Source: CAZJHX01 sp964545715
Lineage (GTDB): Bacteria; Myxococcota_A; UBA9042; GCA-2863065
Reading direction: 5' to 3'
DNA length: 64,000 nucleotides
Assembly: GCA_964545715.1 (NCBI GenBank)
Contig: CAZJHX010000033.1
Coordinates: forward strand, 8,486-72,485
Under the pieces are notes generated by a model. The model saw nothing but the letters and a program-made list of their open reading frames with translations. It was not told where the DNA came from and searched no databases. The number at the start of each line of letters is the position of its first letter. Positions within the stretch are counted from its first letter, which is position 1. The position numbers were made by a program, and so were the translations under genes. Below are positions 9,602 to 17,650 of this stretch, piece by piece.

Positions 9602-10525
9602 TCAGGTGCTCGCGCCGGGAGCTCGGATTGACGGTCCCGGGCGCCACGTGGCCAGACTCAGCTGGGCGCGAAGCAGGTCGAGGAAGGACGTCAGCTTGGG
9701 GGACAGGTGCCTTGTGCTTGGATAAACAGCCTGCATTGGAACATCGGGGGGCCGCCAGTCGGGTAGCAGGTGCACAAGCCGGCCGGCCTCGATGTGCTCG
9801 AGGCAGAGTTGCAGCGGGAGCAGGGCGATGCCGAGGCTGGTCAGCGCGGCTTGTTGGAGAATGCCGAAGTCGTTGACGACGATTCGCGCGGAGACCGTCA
9901 CGTTGGAGGTGGTCTGCCCCGAGCGGAGCTGCCATTGGGTCCGCGTCTGCCCGGCAGCAAAGACCAGGCAGTCGTGGGTCTTCAGGTCGTTTGGAGTCTC
10001 CGGCGCGCCGTGGCGGTCCACATAGTCCGGGCTGGCGACTACCAGCATGCTGCCCTTTCCCAGGGCCCGGCAGATGAGCGTGGAATCTGCGAGGCGCCCT
10101 ACCCGAATCGCGACGTCGATGCCCTCGGCGACCAGGTCGACCACGCGATCCGTGGAGACCATCTCGATTCGGGTCTCCGGGTAGCGGCGAAGGAACTCGG
10201 TGATGGTGGGACCGAGGAACCCGGGATTGAGCGGCGCCGAGACACGCAGTACACCTCGCGGCGCCGCCTGCAGCTTGGTGACGGCGAGCTCGGCCTCCTC
10301 GATCTCTGCCACGATGCGCGTGCAGTGGTGCAAGTACACGTCTCCGAGCTCCGTCAGGCTGAGCTTTCGCGTCGTCCGCTGCAGCAATCGTGCGCCCAGG
10401 CGCTCCTCCAGCGCCGCGACCCGGCGGCTGACGGTGGACTTGGGCATCTGGAGCTCTCGCGCGGCGGCGCGGAAGCTCCCAGCCTGCACGACCTTGGCGA
10501 ACACGACCATCTCGTTGAGGTTCAT
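9602..10525 (-). CDS. LysR-family transcriptional regulator
   Basis: 307 aa, the normal length for the family. Residues 1-60 are the winged helix-turn-helix (FAKVVQAGSFRAAARELQMPKSTVSRRVAALEERLG). Residues about 90-295 are the periplasmic-binding-protein-like effector domain. The pattern resembles the CrgA/YafC-like subgroup, with a typical TEFLRRYPETRIEM start to the effector domain. It is divergent from the small monooxygenase-like gene at 10650, the usual LysR-target arrangement, so that gene is its likely target. A perfect inverted repeat overlaps its ATG, suggesting autoregulation. Confidence 0.93.
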   Translation of the reverse strand: MNLNEMVVFAKVVQAGSFRAAARELQMPKSTVSRRVAALEERLGARLLQRTTRKLSLTELGDVYLHHCTRIVAEIEEAELAVTKLQAAPRGVLRVSAPLNPGFLGPTITEFLRRYPETRIEMVSTDRVVDLVAEGIDVAIRVGRLADSTLICRALGKGSMLVVASPDYVDRHGAPETPNDLKTHDCLVFAAGQTRTQWQLRSGQTTSNVTVSARIVVNDFGILQQAALTSLGIALLPLQLCLEHIEAGRLVHLLPDWRPPDVPMQAVYPSTRHLSPKLTSFLDLLRAQLSLATWRPGPSIRAPGAST

Positions 10526-10541
10526 GGGACCATTGTCCCAT
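10524..10541. promoter_or_regulatory. Palindrome over the LysR start codon
   Basis: ATGGGAC-CATT-GTCCCAT is a perfect 7-bp inverted repeat with a 4-nt spacer. It includes the LysR start codon (10525-10523 on minus). A second repeat, TGTCC-N8-GGACA, overlaps it at 10534-10551. Both lie in the divergent region before the 10650 gene, so this is a candidate LysR operator. Confidence 0.55.
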
Positions 10542-10649
10542 TGGATGGACAGTCATTCCAGATAAGAGGGTCTAGTGCGGATTACGGGCCACTGGCAAAG
10601 TGAAGGGCGTCGGAACTAAACCCGTCCAATACTCACGTGGAGGTGAAAC

Positions 10650-10943
10650 ATGTCGGTGCTCGTAGCAATGTCCATGGACGTCAAACCCGAATCCCGGGAC
10701 CAGCTAGAGGGTTGGTTGAAAGCGGAGACCCGACACACACGGGCCTTCGAGGGGTGTATCTCGGTGAGCATCCACGTCGATCAGCAGAATCCCCACCATC
10801 TCTTCGTCCTCGGCCATTGGGAGTCGCCTGAGCACCACGAGCAGTACATGGCCTGGCGAGCCGAGAAGGGCGACGTCGAAGAGCTGATGGCGTGGATGGC
10901 CACCCCGCCGACCGCCCATCGCTACGATGAGTTTCTGGTATAG
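10650..10943 (+). CDS. Antibiotic-biosynthesis-monooxygenase-like protein
   Basis: 97 aa, the size of single-domain ABM-family (dimeric alpha-beta barrel) proteins. It matches the family pattern: an opening strand (LVAMSMDVKPE), a helix (ESRDQLEGWLKAE), EGCISVSIHVDQQNP, then FVLGHWESPEHHEQYMAWR. The ribosome binding site GGAGGTG lies 5-6 nt before the ATG. Members include small oxygenases and quinol or heme-degrading enzymes; the substrate cannot be told. Divergent from the LysR gene and probably controlled by it. Confidence 0.8.
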   Translation: MSVLVAMSMDVKPESRDQLEGWLKAETRHTRAFEGCISVSIHVDQQNPHHLFVLGHWESPEHHEQYMAWRAEKGDVEELMAWMATPPTAHRYDEFLV

Positions 10944-11008
10944 CGCACGGGCGCCTGGTGCTGACCGCGGTCAGTGGGGCCCGCGCTGTCGTTCGTCACA
11001 ATAACGGG

Positions 11009-13000
11009 GTGCCGCTGACACGCCGAGTGTTGTTCGGCGCGGTCGCGATCTGCGCATGCGCTGAACAACGGCCCGCGCCACCGATGTATGTGCCGGACCC
11101 AGGCTCCGTGTTCGCGGCCCCGGACATGGCGCGCGGGCAGCCGGACTCCGAGGCGATATCAGATGATGTACCGCCCACGGACGTCGTCGATGGCGCCACC
11201 GATGCGGCTGCGACACCTGTGGTCGCGGTAATCTCGGTCGACGCGCAGGCGGGATACGTGCCGTTTCAGGTCCACTTCGACGGGTCCGCCTCGTCTGGCG
11301 GCCAGTATGCGTGGGACGTGGACGGCGACGGAGAGCCGGACGCATCGACGCCGGCGACCACGGCGACATTTACCGTGCCGGGCGCTCATACGGTCACCCT
11401 GACAGTCACGAACCCGGACGCGATCGGGCAGTCTGCCACCGCGAGCACGGTGATTCATGCGTTGGAGCTGACCCCGACGACGTTGTTTGAAGAGCCGTTC
11501 GATACCGACCCGTTCGGCAGCGGGCGCTGGAAGGTGATGAAAGGCGACTGCCAGACCGCCAAGCCGGGGACCGTTCAGTATGCAAGCGACGAGGACGGCT
11601 GCGCGGGACCAGGCGGGTACGTGCGCAGGGAGAACGCCGGCGCACGCTGCTTGCAGTGGTCTGGACCTGTGTTCGACACGGCCGGCTTCTCGGACCTCGT
11701 GCTGGAGTATGCGCATCGCCTGGACGGTGGATCCGCCGGCGTCCAGCTGCTGACGAGCGCCGGTTGGAAGCCCGTGTCGACCGTGTCGTCCGGGGATCCG
11801 TCGGCCTGGGTCGTCGAGCAGGTGCCGGTCTCGGGGACCATCTCGGGTGTCCGCCTGATCCTGGATGGGTCCGATGGACAGACGCGACGACTGGACTGCG
11901 TTCGGCTGCACGGCACCGAGAGCTGCAAGCCACCGGTGGGCTTTGTCGTGCAGCCTCAGTCCGCCCACACCTGTCCGGGCGGCGCGGTGACGATCGAGGC
12001 GGTGGCGACCGGCGACGACCTCCAATACCAGTGGCTGGCGAACGGCAAGCCCGTGACCGACGGGCCCCACGTCAGCGGCGCGACCACCCCGCTGTTGAAG
12101 CTGTCGGCGCTGACCGAGGCAGACAGCGCGGAGTACACATGTCGCGTGACGGGAACCTGCGGTGAGGCGATTTCGACGTCCGCTCTTGTCACGGCTGCGA
12201 CCGGCCCGGTGTTCGCACAGCAGCCGCAGTCGGCACAGGTTTGTGAACACTCGACGGTCACACTGACCTCGAAAGCGCAGGGAGAGGGCGCCGTAACGTA
12301 CCAATGGGAGAAGGACGGGGTCCCGCTGGCGGACGCGCCGCAGAAGGTCACCGGCTCCCAACAGCCGGCGCTGACGATCTCGGAGGTGGGCGCCGGGGAT
12401 CTGGGCGACTACCGTCTCCGCGCCACCGACGGCTGCGGCACCACCTTGTCAGACATCGCGGTGCTGACGCTGCGAGACTGGGATGCCGTCGTCCCGCTGC
12501 CCGCGGCCGGCGATCTGGACAAACAGGTGCCGGTCGCCCTGCCCTACGACGAAGATTGGGTGCTCCAGGCCTCGCTGAAGGGCTGCAGCGCGGGGCACTT
12601 CAAGCGCTACCTGAAGGGTCACGAGACCGAGTTCTTGGACCTGTTCGTCCACGCCGGTCACAAGAAGCTGGGCCTGCGGCTGGCCAACACGAAGATCTGG
12701 TTCTTGTCGGCGCTGGTCGGCGAGGGCCATTTCTACCCCGAGTGGACCAAAGACCACTACGCCTACACGACACACGACCTGCCGGTCAGCGCGGGCGACC
12801 ACACGGTGCGTATCGAATACCGTGTGGGACCCGGGGACGACGACGGCAACGCACGCATGTACTGGGATGGCGTGCTGGTCGGCCACTGGACCTTCTGGCG
12901 CGAGAAGCTGCCGCCTGCAATGACGTTTCTGCGCGTCGGCCACATCCAGGGCGGCTCGTTGAAGTACCTCGTCGGCTGCGTCGACCTCGGGGCCGAATAG
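11009..13000 (+). CDS. Lipoprotein with PKD and two Ig-like domains
   Basis: 663 aa from GTG 11009, chosen because it puts a lipoprotein signal at the N-terminus (PLTRRVLFGAVAICACAEQ). Residues about 68-150 form a PKD domain (FDGSASSGGQYAWDVDGDGEPD). About 170-305 is a beta-rich jelly-roll-like region. About 309-395 and 397-488 are two Ig-like domains (YQWLANGKPV...SAEYTCRV and YQWEKDGVPL...GDYRLRA). The C-terminal 170 residues resemble a lectin-like fold but I do not recognise a family. Probably a cell-surface adhesion or binding protein. It stands alone between small genes on the same strand. Confidence 0.85.
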   Translation: MPLTRRVLFGAVAICACAEQRPAPPMYVPDPGSVFAAPDMARGQPDSEAISDDVPPTDVVDGATDAAATPVVAVISVDAQAGYVPFQVHFDGSASSGGQYAWDVDGDGEPDASTPATTATFTVPGAHTVTLTVTNPDAIGQSATASTVIHALELTPTTLFEEPFDTDPFGSGRWKVMKGDCQTAKPGTVQYASDEDGCAGPGGYVRRENAGARCLQWSGPVFDTAGFSDLVLEYAHRLDGGSAGVQLLTSAGWKPVSTVSSGDPSAWVVEQVPVSGTISGVRLILDGSDGQTRRLDCVRLHGTESCKPPVGFVVQPQSAHTCPGGAVTIEAVATGDDLQYQWLANGKPVTDGPHVSGATTPLLKLSALTEADSAEYTCRVTGTCGEAISTSALVTAATGPVFAQQPQSAQVCEHSTVTLTSKAQGEGAVTYQWEKDGVPLADAPQKVTGSQQPALTISEVGAGDLGDYRLRATDGCGTTLSDIAVLTLRDWDAVVPLPAAGDLDKQVPVALPYDEDWVLQASLKGCSAGHFKRYLKGHETEFLDLFVHAGHKKLGLRLANTKIWFLSALVGEGHFYPEWTKDHYAYTTHDLPVSAGDHTVRIEYRVGPGDDDGNARMYWDGVLVGHWTFWREKLPPAMTFLRVGHIQGGSLKYLVGCVDLGAE

Positions 13001-13126
13001 CGTCGCCCGACGCCGGTCCGCTGGTCATCATCGGCAAGCGCTGGCACCAGCCGAACGCCGGCAAGGTCACGCCCGTCTTCCCGCATGCGCTCACCTACAC
13101 CGCGCCACCCGCTCCTGAGTAGCGAA

Positions 13127-13144
13127 GCGTTGCGTCACCAACGC
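13127..13144 (+). terminator. Hairpin after the PKD/Ig gene
   Basis: GCGTTG-cgtcac-CAACGC forms a 6-bp stem with a 6-nt loop, about 127 bp after the stop codon. No T-tract follows directly, though TTTTTT occurs about 30 bp later, so a terminator role is uncertain. Confidence 0.3.
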
Positions 13145-13255
13145 GAAATCGGTTCGTCCTGGTCTATCCGCGATCTTTTTTATGCAGGATAAATCTCATG
13201 TGCCGATAGGGCAGAGGACGGTCAATTTCACCATGACTGGATAGGAGGCTGAATC

Positions 13256-13651
13256 GTGTCACTTACAACCCAACTCAGGCGTGAGCACGGCCAGATCGTG
13301 CAGGTGTTGGAGAAGATCAAGACGGCCGGCGTGGGCTCGCCGGTGGGGCAGCGACTGCTGCTGTCGGCCAAGCAGGGCCTGTTGGCTCATCTCGCCAAAG
13401 AAGACGAGAAGCTGTATCCGGCCCTGAACCGCGCCGCACAAGACGATCCGAGTCTGCGCAACACGCTGGAGATCTTTGCCAAGGACATGGATACGGTGTC
13501 GCAGGCGGCGCTGGATTTCTTCGGCAAGTACGAGGGCGGCGGATCGGGCTTGGAGTTCGCCCGTGACTTCGGCCAGCTCTTCGCCGCGCTGGGGGCCCGC
13601 ATCGGGCGCGAGGAGAACATCCTCTACAAGCGTTACGACGCCCTCCAATAA
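13256..13651 (+). CDS. Hemerythrin-like HHE domain protein
   Basis: 131 aa. The GTG start at 13256 follows the site AGGAGGCTGAATC. The helical pattern LRREHGQIVQVL...LLAHLAKEDEKLYPAL...ARIGREENILYKRYDAL matches the hemerythrin/HHE four-helix bundle, which binds a diiron centre for O2 or NO sensing. His11, His45 and Glu49 are present. At the last motif, where a His normally precedes the EE pair, this protein has Arg115, so iron binding may be altered. It is convergent with cheR, and a link to the chemosensory genes is only positional. Confidence 0.75.
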   Translation: MSLTTQLRREHGQIVQVLEKIKTAGVGSPVGQRLLLSAKQGLLAHLAKEDEKLYPALNRAAQDDPSLRNTLEIFAKDMDTVSQAALDFFGKYEGGGSGLEFARDFGQLFAALGARIGREENILYKRYDALQ

Positions 13652-13664
13652 GCCTCTCGGGCCG

Positions 13665-14498
13665 CTAGCCGGCCTCCCACTCACATCGCTGATAGAAGAT
13701 GCTCTGGCCCACTTGATGGCGCCGACACTTCAGGTCCTGCGCTCGAATCGACTCGGCGCCCCCCAGCAACAGGTACCCGGCCGGCTGGAGCTTTTGCAGC
13801 GCCCGCCGAAGAAGGCCGAGGCGGGTCTCAGAGTCGAAGTAGATGAGCACGTTGCGCATCAAGACCAGGTCGCAGGTCGGCAGGAGCGGCCAGCTGTGCA
13901 ACAGGTTCATTCGGCGGAACTCCACGGCGCACTTGACCTCGTCGCACAGCGCCCACATGTCCTGCTCAGGCGTGAAGTGGCGAAGAAGCAGATGCGAAGG
14001 GAGCCCGCGACTGACAGCCAATGAGGAGTAGCGACCGCGTCTCGCCTCTACGAGCACGCTCTCGTTGATGTCGGTCCCGATAATGCGCACAGACCAGTCG
14101 GCGAGCTGTGGAAAGTGCTCCTGGAGCATCATTGCCAGGCTGTAGGCCTCCTGACCCGTCGAGCAGCCTGCCGACCAGACAACCAGTTGCCGATGCCCGC
14201 GGTTCGCGTGGAGCAGCCGCGGGATCACGTCGCCCCAAAGCGCCTCGAACGGCTGGAGGTCACGAAAAAAGGTGGTCTCATTGGTGGTCATCGACTCGAT
14301 GATCCGGTCTATGAGCATGGGCTTGCTGCCCGCCCGGGCCGCGTCGACAAGCAGGTCTACGGACGGAAAGCCCTCAGCTCGAGCAAGCGGGCGAAGTCGT
14401 GTGTTGGCCAGGTAACTCTTCTCGTCGCCAAGGACGATCCCCGTCTGCGCTCGAAGTGTCTGCGCCACGAACGAGTAGCTGGCCCAGCTGATACTCAT
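13665..14498 (-). CDS. cheR: CheR chemotaxis methyltransferase
   Basis: 277 aa from ATG 14498, which overlaps the cheB stop (ATGA). CheR transfers methyl groups from S-adenosylmethionine to glutamates of methyl-accepting chemotaxis proteins. Visible features are the N-terminal helical domain, TNETTFFRD, the SAM-binding VWSAGCSTGQEAYSLAM, IIGTDINESVLVEA, and the MRNVLIYFD motif near the C-terminus. It is the last gene of the minus-strand cheA-cheW-mcp-cheB-cheR cluster, and its substrate is presumably the chemoreceptor at 15614-17197. Confidence 0.95.
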   Translation of the reverse strand: MSISWASYSFVAQTLRAQTGIVLGDEKSYLANTRLRPLARAEGFPSVDLLVDAARAGSKPMLIDRIIESMTTNETTFFRDLQPFEALWGDVIPRLLHANRGHRQLVVWSAGCSTGQEAYSLAMMLQEHFPQLADWSVRIIGTDINESVLVEARRGRYSSLAVSRGLPSHLLLRHFTPEQDMWALCDEVKCAVEFRRMNLLHSWPLLPTCDLVLMRNVLIYFDSETRLGLLRRALQKLQPAGYLLLGGAESIRAQDLKCRRHQVGQSIFYQRCEWEAG

Positions 14499-15595
14499 GA
14501 CGCGACCCCAACGCTCCGGCCAGACCGCCCAAACGCGGCCGTCAGCCGCACGATGGCGTCGCCGACCTCGCTCAGCGGCAGCACCTCGTCTGCGAGCGAG
14601 CTCTCCACGACACATCGCGGCATTCCCCACACCACCGAGGTCGCCTGATCCTGCGCGATGACGTGCCCGCCCGCGGCCTTGATGGCCTCGCAGCCCCGTA
14701 GTCCATCCGCGCCCATGCCCGTAAGCACCACGGCCAGAACCCGGTCGCCAAACTCACGAGCAGCCGAGCGAAACAGCACGTCCGCCGAGGGCCTGCACGC
14801 GTTCTCCGGAGGCGAATTGTTCAAACTCAGCTGGTGTCGTCCGCCGACCGTGTGAACCTCCAGGTGCTGTCCAGCGCGCGCGATCCACACATCGGCTCGC
14901 GAAAGCGCGGTATGGTCCGACGCCTCCCGGACGGCCACCGGGCACGTTCTGTTCAGCCGCTCCGCCAGCAGCTCCGTAAAGCCCTCGGGCATGTGCTGCG
15001 CAACCAAGATGGGCACGCGCAGGTCGGCCGGCAGCGCGCCCAACACGACGTGAAGTGCCGCGGGCCCTCCGGTTGAGCTCGCGATGACGACCGCCTCGAT
15101 GTTCCGGTTCTTTCGAGTGGCACGTCGACGGCGGTCTGATGTCGCCAGCGGCTCCCCGCGACGGGTGCGGCGGGCAACACCACGGTCCCCGCAAAGAGCC
15201 CGCAGTGGCGGCAGCAGCAGCTCTCGAACGACCTCGACGACGCCGGCATCCAAGCTCTGCGCCGCTCTGGGCTTGAGCACACAGGCGCCGGCGCCGGCCA
15301 GCAGCGCCTCGACCGTGGCGACGGCGCCTTTTCCAGCCGATGCACTAAACACCACCACCGGCAGGCTGGGACGCAGCTGCTTGAGCGACCGCAGCACTTC
15401 GAGCCCACTCATATCAGGGAGTCCAAGATCCAACAGAACGGCGTCCGGGTTGAGCTCGGCCACCCGCTGAACCGCAAGCCGCCCATTGCGGGCGACGCCG
15501 CAGACTTGCACGTCCGGTACCGGCTCCATCGCGCGAGCGACGAGACGCCGCACGACGACGGAGTCTTCGACCACCAAGAGTCGGATCTTACGCAT
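14495..15595 (-). CDS. cheB: CheB chemoreceptor methylesterase
   Basis: 366 aa. The N-terminal receiver domain (1-120) has the acidic pair E10/D11, phosphoacceptor D56 in LLDLGLPDMSG, and Lys in LKP. The C-terminal methylesterase domain (about 165-355) has the catalytic triad: S174 in ASSTGGP, H201 in QHMPEGFT and D297 in TGMGADG. It removes methyl groups added by CheR and resets receptor sensitivity. A linker of about 40 residues rich in Arg joins the domains. It lies 18 bp after the chemoreceptor gene and overlaps cheR by 4 nt. Confidence 0.96.
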   Translation of the reverse strand: MRKIRLLVVEDSVVVRRLVARAMEPVPDVQVCGVARNGRLAVQRVAELNPDAVLLDLGLPDMSGLEVLRSLKQLRPSLPVVVFSASAGKGAVATVEALLAGAGACVLKPRAAQSLDAGVVEVVRELLLPPLRALCGDRGVARRTRRGEPLATSDRRRRATRKNRNIEAVVIASSTGGPAALHVVLGALPADLRVPILVAQHMPEGFTELLAERLNRTCPVAVREASDHTALSRADVWIARAGQHLEVHTVGGRHQLSLNNSPPENACRPSADVLFRSAAREFGDRVLAVVLTGMGADGLRGCEAIKAAGGHVIAQDQATSVVWGMPRCVVESSLADEVLPLSEVGDAIVRLTAAFGRSGRSVGVAS

Positions 15596-15613
15596 CGCCC
15601 TCCCCTTTGGCCG

Positions 15614-17197
15614 CTAGTACGTGAACTGCCCGACGAGCTGCTGCAGGTCGATCGCGAGCTTTGACAGGTCCTCACACGAGGTCAGCGACTCACCGACTCT
15701 GCGGGTCGTGTCCTGTGCCGCTCGGGCGACACCCTCGATGTTTGTAGCGATATCGGCGCTCCCTCGGGCGGCCTCGGTCGCGTTGCGACCAATCTCGTTG
15801 GTCGTCACGGACTGCTCTTCGACCGCGCTGGAGATCGTCACCTGTATGTCGCTGATCTGGTCGATGATCGTGGAGATCTTGCCGATGGCGTCCACCGCAT
15901 CGCGCGTGTCCAGCTGAATCGCCTCGATCTTCCGGCTGATGTCCTCGGTCGCTCTGGCAGTCTCCTTGGCCAGCTCTTTGACCTCGTTGGCGACCACCGC
16001 GAAGCCTCTCCCGGCCTCACCGGCTCGAGCGGCCTCGATCGTCGCGTTCAGCGCCAGCAGGTTGGTCTGCTGGGCCACCGCCGTGATCACGCGCACGACA
16101 TTGCCGATCTCCTTGCTGCTCTCTCCGAGCTTGGTGACGGTCGTGTTGGTCTCGTTGGCCATCTGCACCGCAGTAGTCGCCACGTCGGCCGCCTCGGCGG
16201 CGTTGCGCGCGATCTCCTTTACGCTGGCCGTCATCTGCTCAGCAGCGCTGGCCACGCCCTGGACGTTGGCGTTGACCTGGGTGGCCGCGGCGGCCGCCAC
16301 ATTGGCCTGCGTGGACGTCTCTTCGGCGTTGCCTCCGAGCTGCATGGCCATAGTGGTCATCTGCGCGGACGATGCTGCCAGCGTCTGCGCGGAGCTGCCG
16401 ATAGTTCGGATGTTGGTGCGCAGGAACGTCAGAAACTCCCGCAGCCCCTCGCTCATCAGCCCGATCGCATCGTCACCCGCGACGGCCACCGACTTCGTGA
16501 GGTCACCCGCGGCGGCTGCGGTGACCGACGTGAGCATCTGCTCCACCTTCTCTCGCAACAGGGCCGTCGCCCGCTGATCACGCTCGAGCGCCTCAGCCTC
16601 TCGGGTTCGGGCAGCCCTCAAGTTGGCGAAGCACCGGGCCAGCCCCTCGCCCAGCTGGCCGATCTCGTCGGCTCCCGAGACCTGGATCTCCTGGCTGAGG
16701 TCCCCGCCGGCGACGGCGTTGACGACCGCCAGCATACTGTCGACCTTAGCGCGCAGCGCCATGTCCGCGAGCTTCTGCTCGGTGATGTCTGTAGCGTATG
16801 TAACAACCTTGAACGGGCTGCCGGCCAAGTCCAGAATCGGGTTGTACGCCGCCTGAATCCAGACCTCTGCACCGCCTTTCCCAAGGAGCTTGTACTCCCT
16901 GGCCGCGTGCTCGCCCCGGTTTAGCCCAGCCCAGAAATCAGCGAACTCGTCGCTGTTGGCGGACACCGTGTCCACGAACATGCGATGGTGGCGACCCTCG
17001 ACCTCGTCCAAGCGGTAGCCGACGAGGGCAAGGAAGTTCTTGTTGGCCGCGATGATCGTGCCGTCCATCTCGAACTCGATCACGCACTGCGCCATATCGA
17101 TGGCGTCGAGCTTGCCCTGCGCTTCGTGGTCCACGCTGACGCGGCCGCTCTTCGCCGTCCCTTTTCGCCCGGTCTTCATTTTGGTCTTCTGGTTCAT
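15614..17197 (-). CDS. Soluble PAS-type methyl-accepting chemotaxis protein
   Basis: 527 aa from ATG 17197, preceded by GGGGGT; the longer frame reads into the end of cheW. No membrane segment is visible, so this is a cytoplasmic receptor. Residues about 30-143 are a PAS domain (AQCVIEFEMDGTIIAANKNFLALVGY...VVTYATDITEQ). Two HAMP-like units follow (AVAGGDLSQEIQVSGADEIGQL and AAAAGDLTKSVAVAGDDAIG). The signalling hairpin has QTNLLALNATIEAARAGE. No pentapeptide tether for CheR or CheB is seen at the C-terminus. It probably senses an internal signal such as redox or a ligand through PAS. Confidence 0.93.
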   Translation of the reverse strand: MNQKTKMKTGRKGTAKSGRVSVDHEAQGKLDAIDMAQCVIEFEMDGTIIAANKNFLALVGYRLDEVEGRHHRMFVDTVSANSDEFADFWAGLNRGEHAAREYKLLGKGGAEVWIQAAYNPILDLAGSPFKVVTYATDITEQKLADMALRAKVDSMLAVVNAVAGGDLSQEIQVSGADEIGQLGEGLARCFANLRAARTREAEALERDQRATALLREKVEQMLTSVTAAAAGDLTKSVAVAGDDAIGLMSEGLREFLTFLRTNIRTIGSSAQTLAASSAQMTTMAMQLGGNAEETSTQANVAAAAATQVNANVQGVASAAEQMTASVKEIARNAAEAADVATTAVQMANETNTTVTKLGESSKEIGNVVRVITAVAQQTNLLALNATIEAARAGEAGRGFAVVANEVKELAKETARATEDISRKIEAIQLDTRDAVDAIGKISTIIDQISDIQVTISSAVEEQSVTTNEIGRNATEAARGSADIATNIEGVARAAQDTTRRVGESLTSCEDLSKLAIDLQQLVGQFTY

Positions 17198-17222
17198 CGT
17201 AACCCCCTGAAATTGTTTCTCA

Positions 17223-17648
17223 TCAACAGAGATTGACTGTCTTTTCGATGTCGAGGCGTAGGAGCAGGCGACCTTCCAGCATGTAGACGCCGTCGACCAG
17301 GTCGCGCATGGCGCCTTCAATCGTCTCCGGTCGTGGCGCCAGGTCTCGATCCTCCACGAGCAGGACATCGTCGATACTGTCCACCAACAGGCTCACTGCG
17401 CCGCCCTCATCGGTCAGCACGACGTTCATGGGCTCAACATCGGGCGCGCGGTCCGCAAAACCGAGTCGACGTCGCAGGTCCAACGCGACCACAACCTGCC
17501 CACGCAAGTTGATGAGCCCCCGAACAACCGGTGGGGCTTTGGGGACCCGCGTCATCGTCTGGTAGGTCACAACCTCCTGGACGCGCTGCACGTCTACGCC
17601 GAAGAACAGGCCGTTCACAAAGAAGGTGCATAGCTGCGTGGTCGCCAT
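17223..17648 (-). CDS. cheW: CheW coupling protein
   Basis: 141 aa. CheW links chemoreceptors to the kinase CheA. The sequence shows the typical beta-barrel pattern: FFVNGLFFGVDVQRVQEVV, TRVPKAPPVVRGLINLRGQVVVALDLR, then VSLLVDSIDDVLLVEDRDL. Start ATG 17648 lies 2 bp after the cheA stop, so the two are co-transcribed and probably translationally coupled. Confidence 0.95.
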   Translation of the reverse strand: MATTQLCTFFVNGLFFGVDVQRVQEVVTYQTMTRVPKAPPVVRGLINLRGQVVVALDLRRRLGFADRAPDVEPMNVVLTDEGGAVSLLVDSIDDVLLVEDRDLAPRPETIEGAMRDLVDGVYMLEGRLLLRLDIEKTVNLC

Positions 17649-17650
17649 GG

